Source: Kineothrix alysoides
Lineage (GTDB): Bacteria > Bacillota > Clostridia > Lachnospirales > Lachnospiraceae
Length of the DNA: 64,000 nucleotides
Direction: 5' to 3'
Assembly: GCF_000732725.1 (NCBI RefSeq)
Contig: NZ_JPNB01000001.1
Span: 62,001-126,000 of the forward strand
Made by a program: the position numbers and the translations under genes. The notes under the pieces are model-generated. The model had not been told where the DNA came from and made no database searches. It was given only the letters and a program-made list of their open reading frames with translations. This document shows positions 1 through 8,344 of this stretch, in pieces. Positions within the stretch are counted from its first letter, which is position 1, and each line of letters opens with the position of its first letter.

Positions 1-2
1 AC

Positions 3-707
3 CAGCCTAAGTATGGTGTGACGACAGAGAATCTGGTAGGTGCGGAGGCCTTAGTCCGGTGGAGGAAGGCAGACGGTTCTACCGTTATGCCGGGCAAATT
101 CATACCCCTGGCCGAAAAGAACGGTTTTATCAGCTATTTGGATAAATATATATTTGCAGAGGTATGTAAAAAACAAAAGGAATGGTTGGAGGCAGGAAAA
201 CAAGTAGTTCCCATTTCCGTTAACCTTTCCAGAAGGCATCTGTACAATGACAGCTTCATCGAGGAATACGCACAGATGGTGGAGGAGGCAAAGGTACCGG
301 CGAAATATATGCAGCTTGAGCTGACGGAAAGCGCTATTTTCGAAAATCAGGAAGCGTTATGCCAGATTATCGACAGACTGCACTCCATGGGCTTCAGCAT
401 ACTGATGGACGATTTCGGAACGGGCTATTCCTCTCTGATGATGCTCAAATCCATTCCTATCGATGTTCTGAAGCTGGATAAGAGCTTTGTGGATGATTTC
501 GACGACCCTAAGGGGCAGAAGATCATCACCAGCGTTATCGAACTGGCGCAGGCTCTCCATATGGAAGTAACGGCGGAGGGAGTAGAGACTAAGGAGCAGT
601 ACGAATTCCTTAGGAAGCTGGGCTGTAACACGATTCAGGGGTTTTATTTCGCTAAGCCGATGCCGGAAGAAGAGTTTGAGAGGTTATTAATAGAGGGGAT
701 AGGGTAG
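3..707 (+). CDS. EAL-domain c-di-GMP phosphodiesterase, C-terminal part
   Basis: The open frame runs in from the left edge, so the gene is truncated at its 5' end and 234 residues are visible. The part seen is almost a whole EAL domain. In order it shows GAEALVRW (substrate-binding EAL signature), SVNLS, LELTES, MDDFGTGYSSL, LKLDKSFV, EGVETKEQY and IQGFYFAKPM, which are the metal- and c-di-GMP-binding landmarks of active EAL enzymes. It should hydrolyse cyclic di-GMP to pGpG in the cytoplasm. A GTG at 18 is not a credible start because it lies inside the conserved domain and the frame is open upstream. The missing N-terminal part probably holds sensory and/or GGDEF domains. A second protein with a closely similar EAL domain ends the window at 61344-63995. 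Confidence 0.9.
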   Translation, partial: QPKYGVTTENLVGAEALVRWRKADGSTVMPGKFIPLAEKNGFISYLDKYIFAEVCKKQKEWLEAGKQVVPISVNLSRRHLYNDSFIEEYAQMVEEAKVPAKYMQLELTESAIFENQEALCQIIDRLHSMGFSILMDDFGTGYSSLMMLKSIPIDVLKLDKSFVDDFDDPKGQKIITSVIELAQALHMEVTAEGVETKEQYEFLRKLGCNTIQGFYFAKPMPEEEFERLLIEGIG

Positions 708-711
708 AGGG

Positions 712-1833
712 ATGGAGAAGAAGAGGGAAAATGATGCGTTTCGTATCTTTTCTGCGATAGGAATCATCTTGATCGTGGCGGGGCACGCGGACTTTCATAT
801 ATTCGATTTGGGAGGACTGTTCCCGTACTATTCCTTCCATGTAGCAGTATTTCTGTTTATTTCCGGCTACTTTTATGATGAAAATGACGAAGTGCATATC
901 GGAGCATATATAAGGCGGAAGGCCCTGCGGCTGCTTGTGCCTTATTTTTTGTGGAATCTTTTTTACGGCGGTCTGGCAGCGGTGCTTAAGCATTTCGGCT
1001 TTATTATCGGAGACGGAATCACCTTTAAGACGCTTTTTCTCGATCCGTTTCTGACCGGACATCAGTTCGGCTATAATTTTCCGGCATGGTTCGTTCCTTC
1101 ACTGTTTCTCGTGGAGGTCATCAACGTCTGTATGCGCAGGGTTCTTACTGCAATACGCCTTAACAAGGAATATTTGATTATGGCCGCTGTTCTTCTGGCA
1201 GGAATACTGACGGTATGGTTTGCCATCGGCGGGCATGTCTGGGGATATTATAAATTTCCGGGAAGAATTCTCTTCATGCTTCCTGCTTTCGAGCTGGGGC
1301 AGTTGTATAAGAAAAAACTGGAACGAAAGGATACGCTGTCAAATGGTATTTACTTTTCCATTTTACTTGTTATACAGCTCATTGTGGTGTTCTCCTGCGC
1401 GGGATTGGCCTACAGCACAGTATGGTGTGCGAGCTTCGCGAACGGGCCTGTCATTCCCTTTGTGACGATGGCTACGGGGATTGCGTTCTGGCTGCGGGTA
1501 TCGAAGATGTTGTCGCCTCTGCTGCCGGGGATGAAGGGTACCCGGCAAATCGGGACGAATACTTATGGGATTATGATGCACCATGTTCCGGCATTCTTTC
1601 TGGTGAAGGGGACATTCTTCGCGCTATCCGTTTTTACTCCGTGGTGTGCGGATTTTGATAAGCCAGCATTTTTAACGGATGTTAATTACATTTATTTATT
1701 GAACGGCATGGATGTGAGCAAATGGATTTACATTGCGGCGGGAGTTGTGATACCGCTAGCGATTGGTAAGATGTCTAAGGCAGGATACGGCGCTTTGACA
1801 GAAGGATTAGGCAGACTTCGAAGACAGGCTTAA
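712..1833 (+). CDS. Membrane acyltransferase, family 3 (OafA/WecH-like)
   Basis: This 373-residue protein is almost entirely hydrophobic, with about ten predicted membrane segments. It begins with a charged residue run followed by RIFSAIGIILIVAGHADF, the usual acyltransferase-3 N-terminus with the conserved membrane-embedded His. Further marks are the FISGYFY stretch and an R-K-rich loop before LLVPYFLWN. Members move acetyl or other acyl groups onto extracytoplasmic sugars or lipids; the acceptor here cannot be told. It starts four bases after the EAL gene stop, so the two are probably cotranscribed. The product family is fairly certain and the substrate is unknown. Confidence 0.8.
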   Translation: MEKKRENDAFRIFSAIGIILIVAGHADFHIFDLGGLFPYYSFHVAVFLFISGYFYDENDEVHIGAYIRRKALRLLVPYFLWNLFYGGLAAVLKHFGFIIGDGITFKTLFLDPFLTGHQFGYNFPAWFVPSLFLVEVINVCMRRVLTAIRLNKEYLIMAAVLLAGILTVWFAIGGHVWGYYKFPGRILFMLPAFELGQLYKKKLERKDTLSNGIYFSILLVIQLIVVFSCAGLAYSTVWCASFANGPVIPFVTMATGIAFWLRVSKMLSPLLPGMKGTRQIGTNTYGIMMHHVPAFFLVKGTFFALSVFTPWCADFDKPAFLTDVNYIYLLNGMDVSKWIYIAAGVVIPLAIGKMSKAGYGALTEGLGRLRRQA

Positions 1834-1894
1834 TAGAGCTTGAAGAAGGCGGTGCTGCATTTTAGAAAGATTTTTTGGTCATTGCAGGAGGAAG

Positions 1895-2162
1895 ATGGAA
1901 ATAAAGTTAGAGAGTAAGGGCTCGTTGTGTATGGCACTGGTGGCAGATACCGTCCGCAGATGCTGCTGTTTTCGAAAGGCTCTCTTCGGGATACGATATG
2001 TATCTGTATGCCCTATGTCGTGGTAGCGGCTGGTATTATTTCCTTCAACCTTCGTTTGTGGGAAGTGATTTCCCGTTTTTGAAAGATAACCAGATAGCTT
2101 CCCTTTCCTATAAAATATTTATGTATGTTTTAGTGGACGACGAGATGTGCGATATGTTATAG
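1895..2162 (+). pseudogene. Possible frameshifted gene remnant
   Basis: An ATG at 1895 follows a good AGGAGG site (1887-1892) but its frame stops after 43 codons at 2024-2026. A second frame, offset from the first, is open across 1950-2162 and reads like ordinary protein, with stretches such as FERLSSGYDMYLYALC and GSDFPFLKDN, ending at a TAG at 2160-2162. One frameshift would join the two. I do not recognise the product. The alternative is non-coding sequence with chance open frames. Confidence 0.3.
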
Positions 2163-2204
2163 TTGTTATATAACTGTATGCGATATGAATTATAAACATT
2201 GTGA

Positions 2205-2245
2205 ACCTATCTATTGGAAAAGTAACTCCCATAGATAGGTTTTTT
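2205..2245 (+). terminator. Rho-independent terminator
   Basis: ACCTATCTAT (2205-2214) and ATAGATAGGT (2231-2240) form a perfect 10-bp stem with a 16-nt loop, followed by TTTTT. It closes transcription from the acyltransferase or the putative remnant before the repeat-protein gene. Confidence 0.75.
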
Positions 2246-2269
2246 GCGCCTATTGATTAATGCAGAAAT

Positions 2270-2284
2270 GAGCCGGTGAGGCTC
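2270..2284 (+). promoter_or_regulatory. Small hairpin abutting the ribosome binding site of the repeat protein
   Basis: GAGCC and GGCTC form a 5-bp stem with a GGTGA loop, ending one base before the AGGAGGG ribosome site at 2285-2291. It could modulate translation of the gene starting at 2302. This is a structural observation only. Confidence 0.3.
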
Positions 2285-2301
2285 AGGAGGGAATAAGGAT
2301 T

Positions 2302-4593
2302 ATGAAAGGATATATGAGATTAGGAATCGGTACATGTTTTTTTGCGGCAGTGCTGCTATGCACTTCTCCGGATAAGGTAAGAGCCGAGGAGAAGGAGAGT
2401 GTTACGAAGGAGATTCATCACATACATAAAGGCGATGCGAAAGAGGGAACCGGCTGTTACAAGGAGGCAGTGAACCATGTTCATACGGGAAGCGCTGAAA
2501 CGGAAGGGGGCTGTTATACTGTTCCCATCTTCCATGTGCATACGGGGGACTCTTTAACGGGAGGAGGCTGTTACAAGGAGGAAGTCTGCCACGTTCATAG
2601 CGGAAGTCCTCAGACCGGAGGCGCCTGCTATACGATTCCGGTACGGCATGTACATAGCGGAACGGCGGTTACGGGAGGAGGCTGCTACGGAGTTCCCGTC
2701 TATCATGTGCATTCCGGCAGCGAAGGAAGCGGAGGCGCCTGTTATGAACCGGTGTATCATCAGCATACCGATGCCTGCTATGTTACGGAGAACTGTATCA
2801 TAATTTATATGGGAAATCTCCAAATTCTTCGGACGCAGAATGACTATTGCAGTCATCATGGAAATACGCAGTTTGCGCAGATAAGCGGACACTACAGCCA
2901 TTCTGCCTGCGGAGCGGGAATCACCAGCGAGAACCACTACATGTGCTGGACCTGCCAGCACTTCAATAAGTCTCACAGTTATCAGAGAGTGGTGTGTACC
3001 AAGAACGAGGGCACAATAGAAGGGTACCGTCTGGTCTGCACCAAGGGGGCACAGACGGTAGACGCATGGACGTTAGGCTGCGGCAAGACGGAACTGGTTG
3101 CAGAAAGTTATCAGAATAGCTGTGGGAAGACGGAAAAAAGCATAGATTCCTACAAAAGAAGTTGTGGAAAAGATGAGAAGAGCATAGATGCCTATGCCCT
3201 TGGCTGTAAAAAGACAAAGGACACAATAGAGCATTATGTGAGAAACTGCGGGAGAGAAGAAGAAATGGTCTATGCCCTCCTAACCATTACAAACGGAAAC
3301 AGCGGCTGGACTGCAAAGCCTAAGGAATTGAAGGCGTCCTGCATAGAGCTGGAAAAAGGAGGCCTTCTCCAGTGGGAGGAGCCTCGATTCTTATGGGAGA
3401 AGGACGGAGTGAAGGAGGGAGAGGGTGATTCCATAGCGGCAAGCGAGAATGGCAGCTATACGGTAAAGTTGCAAGTCCGCAATGAGGACATCGATCCTTC
3501 AGAGCTTAGTCTGTCCATATATGTAGAAAAAGTAGATACTACAGCTCCTATCATAGAAAGTGCCTATTATGACAGTGAAGATAATATGGTGAGAATAAGT
3601 GCTAAGGATTTGCAACCGGATGGAAGTGAAGGCAGCGGCCTGGCGGATAAAGCATATTCTTATGACAGAGGAATCACGTGGGACGTAAAGGGCGAGAAGG
3701 AAATAGGTGAAGCGGATGAGAAAGAACTGGGGGAAGAGAAGATACTTACAGTAGCAGTTCGGGATGCCTGCGGGAATATCGCTGAAAAGACACTTATAAT
3801 CCAAAAGAATAAGGCAGAGGAAATCTTGCCGGAGGAACCGAAGGAAGAAACGCCGGAGGAACCAAAGGAAGAAACGGAGAGGAACGAAAAGGAAGGAAAC
3901 AACGGGGATAATAAAAATGAAGGAAATAATGGTGGAGGAAGCAGCAAAAACAACAGTGGTGGGGACAGAGAAGATAAGGCAATCAACGTAGAGAATAGAG
4001 AAAAAGAAAAGCCGCAAACCGGGTCAAGACCGATTGAAATCCCCAAGAAGAACAGGGCCGGGTCCACTGGAACCGCGATAAAAAAAGAAACACCGCCTCA
4101 AGATAAAAATCTTGCAAAGCCTCTGACGAAGAAGCTTCCAAAGCTTCAAAAGGAGGAGGAAACAAAAAACCAAGAGTCCCTTGCGGCTGCTCCCATGGCA
4201 GAGGAAATAGAAATACAGACAATAAAGGATAAAAATACCAGCACACCAGTTATAAAGGCAGCGGCTTTCACGGTGGGAAGCGTAATAGGCACCGCAGGAA
4301 TCCTATGGCTGATGTACCTTCTTTTGGGAACGATCAGGATATATCACAGCGACGGGGAGGAGAAGCTTCGTTATGCAGGGAGCTGTATCGTGAAAAAGAA
4401 AGAAGACGGTTTTGAGGTAACCATACCCCGCATGATATTGGAGCAGTCTAATACCGGGCAGTACAGCCTCAGACCGGGACGCCTGTTTACCGGCAGGAAT
4501 AAAGGCAAAGAGCTGCTCGTTACGGCAGGTGGACAGAAGATTTCTGTATGGATAGATGAGGAAATGCCTCTCAGGCTGCCAACCTATGTATAA
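2302..4593 (+). CDS. Secreted, membrane-anchored protein with His/Cys and Cys tandem repeats
   Basis: This 763-residue protein starts with a signal peptide (residues 1-28). Residues 39-165 hold about six 19-residue units of the form HVHxGxxxxGGGCYxxPVx plus a degenerate seventh. Residues 168-231 form a linker rich in Cys and His. Residues 232-328 hold seven units of exactly 14 residues, each starting with Cys (positions 232, 246, 260, 274, 288, 302, 316), most with CGKxE at the front and [IV][DE]x[YW] in the middle. A beta-rich Ig-like region follows (about 330-500), then a long Pro/Glu/Lys and Asn/Gly low-complexity stalk (about 505-645), one membrane segment (about 652-677), and an 82-residue basic cytoplasmic tail. 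There is no LPXTG sorting signal. HTHTDACY-like and CGKEE-like motifs occur near the start of some Firmicutes adhesins, so a surface role is inferred; metal binding or disulfide crosslinking is possible. The function is unknown. Confidence 0.75.
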   Translation: MKGYMRLGIGTCFFAAVLLCTSPDKVRAEEKESVTKEIHHIHKGDAKEGTGCYKEAVNHVHTGSAETEGGCYTVPIFHVHTGDSLTGGGCYKEEVCHVHSGSPQTGGACYTIPVRHVHSGTAVTGGGCYGVPVYHVHSGSEGSGGACYEPVYHQHTDACYVTENCIIIYMGNLQILRTQNDYCSHHGNTQFAQISGHYSHSACGAGITSENHYMCWTCQHFNKSHSYQRVVCTKNEGTIEGYRLVCTKGAQTVDAWTLGCGKTELVAESYQNSCGKTEKSIDSYKRSCGKDEKSIDAYALGCKKTKDTIEHYVRNCGREEEMVYALLTITNGNSGWTAKPKELKASCIELEKGGLLQWEEPRFLWEKDGVKEGEGDSIAASENGSYTVKLQVRNEDIDPSELSLSIYVEKVDTTAPIIESAYYDSEDNMVRISAKDLQPDGSEGSGLADKAYSYDRGITWDVKGEKEIGEADEKELGEEKILTVAVRDACGNIAEKTLIIQKNKAEEILPEEPKEETPEEPKEETERNEKEGNNGDNKNEGNNGGGSSKNNSGGDREDKAINVENREKEKPQTGSRPIEIPKKNRAGSTGTAIKKETPPQDKNLAKPLTKKLPKLQKEEETKNQESLAAAPMAEEIEIQTIKDKNTSTPVIKAAAFTVGSVIGTAGILWLMYLLLGTIRIYHSDGEEKLRYAGSCIVKKKEDGFEVTIPRMILEQSNTGQYSLRPGRLFTGRNKGKELLVTAGGQKISVWIDEEMPLRLPTYV
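2416..2796 (+). repeat. 57-bp tandem repeat encoding HVHxG...GGCY units
   Basis: About six in-frame units of 19 codons plus a partial seventh. Each has an H-x-H pair, Gly/Ser/Thr, a GG(G/A)CY core and a PV or similar pair. The DNA copies have diverged at the third codon position, so the array is old rather than a fresh slippage product. Confidence 0.8.
2995..3285 (+). repeat. 42-bp tandem repeat encoding 14-residue Cys units
   Basis: Seven Cys residues recur at exactly 14-residue spacing. Units share C-[GT]-K-x-E then [IV]-[DE]-x-[YW]. The fixed period with varied filler suggests a repeated fold, such as a beta-hairpin stack pinned by Cys. Confidence 0.8.
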
Positions 4594-4629
4594 AGATGCA
4601 AAAAAATCATGAAATACGTATATTAATTA

Positions 4630-4658
4630 TTGATTTTAAGGGATGAACATGCTATGCT
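4630..4658 (+). promoter_or_regulatory. SigmaA promoter of the amino-acid ABC operon
   Basis: TTGATT (4630-4635), a 17-nt spacer and TATGCT (4653-4658), about 70 nt upstream of the binding-protein start. Confidence 0.6.
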
Positions 4659-4729
4659 GACGTATAGTTAAAGTGAAATTGTAGTCGCAGTGAGGAGTCT
4701 GCGGTTTACAGGAAAGGTGAGTTTATATT

Positions 4730-5587
4730 ATGAAAAAATGGTTAGCAGCAATGATGGCAGCAGTACTTTGTATGTCCCTTCTGACCGCATGCGGAAGCAC
4801 AGTAAAGGAAGAAGTTACTGAGGAAACGGCACAGACCGAGCAGGCAGAGACAGAAGAAACGACGCAGGAGGAGACTTCTGCAGAGGATACAGCAGCAGTA
4901 TCAGAGGCTTTAGCGGATGGAGTACTAAATGTAGGCACGAACGCAGAGTTCCCGCCCTTCGAATATGTGAATGACGCCGGAGAACCGGATGGCTTCGATA
5001 TCGCGTTGATCAAGGCAATCGGCGAGAAGCTGGGCGTTGAGGTTCAGGTGGACAATATGGAATTCGCATCCCTTGTTTCTTCTATCGGAAGCAAGATAGA
5101 TGCATCTATCGCAGGTATGACGGTAACAGACGAGAGAAAAGCCAGTGTGGATTTCTCCAATTCTTATTATACGGCTGTTCAGTATGTGATTTTGCCGGAA
5201 GGCTCAGCAATTGCAACTGCAGACGATTTAAAGGGCAAAGCTATTGGAGTACAGCTTGGAACTACCGGCGATTTTATTGCGGAGGAAATTGAGGACGCTA
5301 CGGTTTCCCAGTATAACAAGGCAGTGGACGCTGTTAACGATTTAGTCAACGGAAGACTTGACTGCGTTATTATTGACAAGAATCCCGCCATGGTATTCGA
5401 ATCCAAATTCGAAGGTAAGGTAACGGCAGTGGACGGAGCGCAGTTTAACTTTGAACCGGAGGATTATGCGATCGCTATGCCGAAGGGAGATACCGTTTTA
5501 GTAGAGCAAGTCAATACTGCATTGCAGGAATTGATTGACGACGGTACATTTGATGCCTTAGTAAGTCAGTACATAGAAGAGAATTAA
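4730..5587 (+). CDS. Polar amino-acid ABC transporter, substrate-binding lipoprotein
   Basis: 285 residues. A lipoprotein signal peptide ends in LLTAC at residue 21, which should be lipidated and anchor the protein outside the membrane. An acidic Thr/Glu-rich linker (about 25-60) leads to the SBP family 3 domain beginning VLNVGTNAEFPPFEY, with GFDIALIKAIGEKLGV and the later SIAGMTVTDERK, all hallmarks of periplasmic-type polar amino-acid receptors. It delivers the ligand to the permease and ATPase encoded just downstream. Which amino acid is bound cannot be read from the sequence. Confidence 0.92.
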   Translation: MKKWLAAMMAAVLCMSLLTACGSTVKEEVTEETAQTEQAETEETTQEETSAEDTAAVSEALADGVLNVGTNAEFPPFEYVNDAGEPDGFDIALIKAIGEKLGVEVQVDNMEFASLVSSIGSKIDASIAGMTVTDERKASVDFSNSYYTAVQYVILPEGSAIATADDLKGKAIGVQLGTTGDFIAEEIEDATVSQYNKAVDAVNDLVNGRLDCVIIDKNPAMVFESKFEGKVTAVDGAQFNFEPEDYAIAMPKGDTVLVEQVNTALQELIDDGTFDALVSQYIEEN

Positions 5588-5622
5588 TGTACCGGACAGG
5601 ATGGCAGATGTTATGTGATTTG

Positions 5623-5649
5623 GAGGATAGCGGATATTCCGCTATCCTC
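5623..5649 (+). promoter_or_regulatory. Intercistronic stem-loop after the binding-protein gene
   Basis: GAGGATAGCGGA and TCCGCTATCCTC form a perfect 12-bp stem with a 3-nt loop, but no T-run follows, so it is not a classic terminator. Such stems between receptor and permease genes usually stabilise the receptor mRNA or partly reduce read-through, allowing excess receptor. Confidence 0.6.
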
Positions 5650-5717
5650 ATTAAAATATAAAGTGGGTTACGGGTTACTGGGGAAAAATATCCGATAGGA
5701 AAGGATAAAGAGAAGAT

Positions 5718-6419
5718 ATGCATGAATGGTTCCAGAAGGTTTCAGTAATGTTTGAAGCCGCATTTATCACCGGAGACCGGTGGAAATTATATTTGAATGG
5801 ATTGGGAGTTACGTTGGAAATCGCTTTTTTTGCAGCGATATTGGGTATGGTCATCGGTACGCTTCTAGCTTTTATGAAGCTGTCGGTTAGAAGAAATGGG
5901 AAGAAATCGATATTGGTAGTGCTTGCCAATGTTTATATAGATGTCATCAGGGGAACACCCTCGGTGCTCCAATTGATGATTATGTGGTTTATCATAATGG
6001 CAAATAGTAAAAACGGCGTATTAGTTGCAATCTTGTCCTTCGGCATTAACAGCGGCGCTTACGTGGCAGAAATCGTGCGCGCGGGAATCCTTGCTGTAGA
6101 TAATGGCCAGATGGAGGCGGGGCGTTCCCTCGGCTTGTCGAAAGTGCAGACGATGATATATATCATCATTCCGCAGGCGGTGAAAAATGTGCTTCCGCCG
6201 ATTGGAAATGAATTTATCGTGTTGCTAAAGGAGACGGCAATCGTCGGTTATGTAAGCCTGACCGATTTGACTAGAGTTGCGAATCAGATTGCTTCCAGAA
6301 CCTACGAAGCGTTCATGCCTCTGATAGGTGCGGCGGTGATTTACTTCATCGTAATTAAAATACTGACAATTCTGCTCGCTAAATTTGAGAGGAGGCTGCG
6401 TAAGAGTGATAACCGTTAA
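5718..6419 (+). CDS. Polar amino-acid ABC transporter, permease
   Basis: 233 residues with five predicted membrane segments and the His/Glu/Gln-type permease signatures: [13 protein letters not shown] near the start, [14 protein letters not shown], and the cytoplasmic EAA loop with [16 protein letters not shown] that contacts the ATPase. It forms the transmembrane channel of the importer. The gene is preceded by AAAGGATAAAGAG and overlaps the ATPase gene by 14 bases, indicating coupled translation. Confidence 0.93.
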   Translation: MHEWFQKVSVMFEAAFITGDRWKLYLNGLGVTLEIAFFAAILGMVIGTLLAFMKLSVRRNGKKSILVVLANVYIDVIRGTPSVLQLMIMWFIIMANSKNGVLVAILSFGINSGAYVAEIVRAGILAVDNGQMEAGRSLGLSKVQTMIYIIIPQAVKNVLPPIGNEFIVLLKETAIVGYVSLTDLTRVANQIASRTYEAFMPLIGAAVIYFIVIKILTILLAKFERRLRKSDNR

Positions 6420-7128
6420 GGATCTGCATAAGAAATTTGAAGATAATCATGTGTTAAGAGGAGTAAATTATCACGTGCACCAAGGGGAAAAAGTAGTAGT
6501 CATCGGGCCGTCCGGCTCCGGAAAAAGTACCTTCCTGCGCTGCATGAATTTGCTGGAGACTCCTACCAGCGGAGAAATATGGGTGGATGGAGTTAATATT
6601 ACCGATTCGAAGACCGATATAGATAAAGTCAGGCAACATTTAGGGATGGTATTCCAGAATTTTAATCTATTCAATAATCTGACGATTATGAATAACATTA
6701 CGCTCGCTCCCGCTAAGCTGGGGCTGATGAGCAAGGAGGAAGCCTCAGAAAATGCGCTGAAGCTCTTGGAGAGAGTGGGGTTAACGGAAAAGGCAGATGC
6801 CTATCCGAGTCAGCTTTCGGGCGGACAGAAGCAGAGAGTGGCAATCGTGCGTTCCCTCGCCATGAATCCGAGAGTAATGCTTTTTGACGAGCCGACTTCC
6901 GCGCTTGACCCTGAGATGGTCGGCGAGGTTTTAGATGTTATGAAGGGATTGGCAGACAGCGGCATGACGATGGTGGTCGTGACCCATGAGATGGGCTTTG
7001 CCCGAGAAGTAGGAACGAAGGTGCTTTTTATGGATGAAGGAGTTATAATGGAAGAAAACACACCCCAGGAATTTTTTAATAATCCGAAGAGCCCCAGATT
7101 GAAGGAATTTCTATCAAAGGTGCTATAA
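6406..7128 (+). CDS. Polar amino-acid ABC transporter, ATP-binding protein
   Basis: 240 residues from the GTG at 6406, chosen because GGAGG lies at 6391-6395 and the product then begins directly with [11 protein letters not shown] as in the family; a TTG at 6385 would add seven residues. Walker A is GPSGSGKST, the Q-loop is [10 protein letters not shown], the signature is LSGGQKQRV, Walker B is [10 protein letters not shown], and the switch His is in VVVTHEM. It powers uptake by the preceding receptor and permease. All motifs are intact. Confidence 0.93.
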   Translation: MITVKDLHKKFEDNHVLRGVNYHVHQGEKVVVIGPSGSGKSTFLRCMNLLETPTSGEIWVDGVNITDSKTDIDKVRQHLGMVFQNFNLFNNLTIMNNITLAPAKLGLMSKEEASENALKLLERVGLTEKADAYPSQLSGGQKQRVAIVRSLAMNPRVMLFDEPTSALDPEMVGEVLDVMKGLADSGMTMVVVTHEMGFAREVGTKVLFMDEGVIMEENTPQEFFNNPKSPRLKEFLSKVL

Positions 7129-7146
7129 TGAGTAAAGGACACTCAT
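7128..7146. repeat. Short palindrome ATGAGT-N7-ACTCAT
   Basis: ATGAGT and ACTCAT flank AAAGGAC, overlapping the last base of the ABC ATPase stop codon. The same palindrome class recurs at 7196-7214, 17350-17406 and 59797-59814. Confidence 0.5.
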
Positions 7147-7166
7147 TGTAAAATAAATAATGAGGC

Positions 7167-7243
7167 TTACGCCTGGAAAAGTGGATGTGTGAAAAATGAG
7201 TAAAGAATACTCATAAATGGTCATGTGCTTTTTCCGGGCGTAA
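7167..7243. repeat. Imperfect inverted repeat enclosing an ATGAGTA/TACTCAT palindrome
   Basis: TTACGCCTGGAAAA (7167-7180) pairs with the TTTTCCGGGCGTAA ending at 7243. The centre holds the perfect palindrome ATGAGTA-AAGAA-TACTCAT (7196-7214). It lies between the ABC ATPase and the glycosyltransferase genes and may act as a transcriptional boundary. Confidence 0.5.
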
Positions 7244-7274
7244 ATTACATTATGGAGAAAAAGAGGAGGAACGG

Positions 7275-8297
7275 ATGATAACGATAAGTCTTTGTATGAT
7301 AGTGAAAAACGAAGAGAAGATTTTGGACAAGTGTCTGTCATGTGTCGCTGATTTAATGGATGAAATCATTATTGTGGATACCGGTTCCAATGACAGGACG
7401 AAGGAGATAGCGGCCAGGTATACGGATAAGATATATGATTTTACATGGATTCACGATTTTTCCGCGGCCAGGAATTACGCATTTTCCAAGGCGTCCAAGG
7501 AATATATATACTCCGCAGATGCGGACGAACTGTTAGATGAGACGAATAGGGAAAGATTCCGTATTTTGAAGCAGGAGCTGCTGACGGAAATTGAAATCGT
7601 TCAGATGTATTACACCAACCAGCTTAAGCACGGTTCGGTCTATAATTATGATAAGGAATATAGGCCTAAGCTGTTTAAAAGAGTGAGAAGCTTTACATGG
7701 ATTGATCCGATTCATGAGACTGTGCGGACGCAGCCGCTTGTCTTCGACAGCGAGATAGAGATTATCCACGAGCAGGAAGAAAGTCATGCATCGAGAGACT
7801 TGGAGGCTTTTCGCAGAGTGTGTGAGGACGGGCCTTTATCTTCGCGGCTTCATAATCTTTACGCAAGGGAACTTTTTATCGCCGGAAGTGAGGAGGACGT
7901 GATTCTGGCAGGGCCTTTCTTTGAGGCCTCCTGCGAGGATACGCAGCGGTCTGCGGAGGAGATAAAGGAGGCAGCCTGTGTGGCGGCGCGAGCGGCGCGG
8001 CTTAAGGGTGATGAGTTGAAGTTCCATAAATATGCAATGAAGGTGGTAGCCTGCGACGGGTGTGCGGAAATCTGCCTGGAGCTGGGATATTTCTATATGT
8101 CAGAGGAAGATTACCATGAGGCGGTGGTATGGTTTTACAACGCTGCCTTCGAATCGGAAAGCCTATTGGATATCCGTTGCAGAGGAGAAAAGCCTCTCCA
8201 TGGAATGGCGGAATGCTATAAGCGTATAGGAATGGAGGCGCAGGCGGCGGAGTATACCCGCATGGCGGAAGAATGGACGGACGGCACTTGCGGATAA
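7275..8297 (+). CDS. Family 2 glycosyltransferase with C-terminal TPR-like region
   Basis: 340 residues. The N-terminal half is a GT-A domain: SLCMIVKNEEKILDKCL, then IIIVDTGSNDRTKEIA, and the metal-binding DxD in SADADE. This subgroup (SunS-like or cell-wall-type GT2) transfers sugars from nucleotide donors. The C-terminal half (about 190-335) is helical, with short repeats ending in RGEKPLHGMAECYKRIGM, suggesting TPR-type protein contacts. The donor and acceptor are unknown. It is preceded by GAGGAGGAACGG. Confidence 0.85.
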   Translation: MITISLCMIVKNEEKILDKCLSCVADLMDEIIIVDTGSNDRTKEIAARYTDKIYDFTWIHDFSAARNYAFSKASKEYIYSADADELLDETNRERFRILKQELLTEIEIVQMYYTNQLKHGSVYNYDKEYRPKLFKRVRSFTWIDPIHETVRTQPLVFDSEIEIIHEQEESHASRDLEAFRRVCEDGPLSSRLHNLYARELFIAGSEEDVILAGPFFEASCEDTQRSAEEIKEAACVAARAARLKGDELKFHKYAMKVVACDGCAEICLELGYFYMSEEDYHEAVVWFYNAAFESESLLDIRCRGEKPLHGMAECYKRIGMEAQAAEYTRMAEEWTDGTCG

Positions 8298-8344
8298 CCG
8301 TCTGAGAGCATATAATACAAAAATAAAAACGAGGTTGATATCAT

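Noticed and set aside
2416-3285. Regular repeats that could suggest a CRISPR array
   Set aside because: The units lie in one long open frame, have 57- or 42-base periods with no unique spacers, and vary mainly at third codon positions; they encode protein repeats.
3499-4067. Long minus-strand open frames opposite the repeat-protein stalk
   Set aside because: They arise from the A/G-rich low-complexity coding strand, giving Phe/Ser/Pro-rich translations with no ribosome sites or family motifs.
6385-6405. TTG start at 6385 for the ABC ATPase
   Set aside because: It precedes the GGAGG site at 6391-6395; the GTG at 6406 has correct spacing and gives the family-typical N-terminus.
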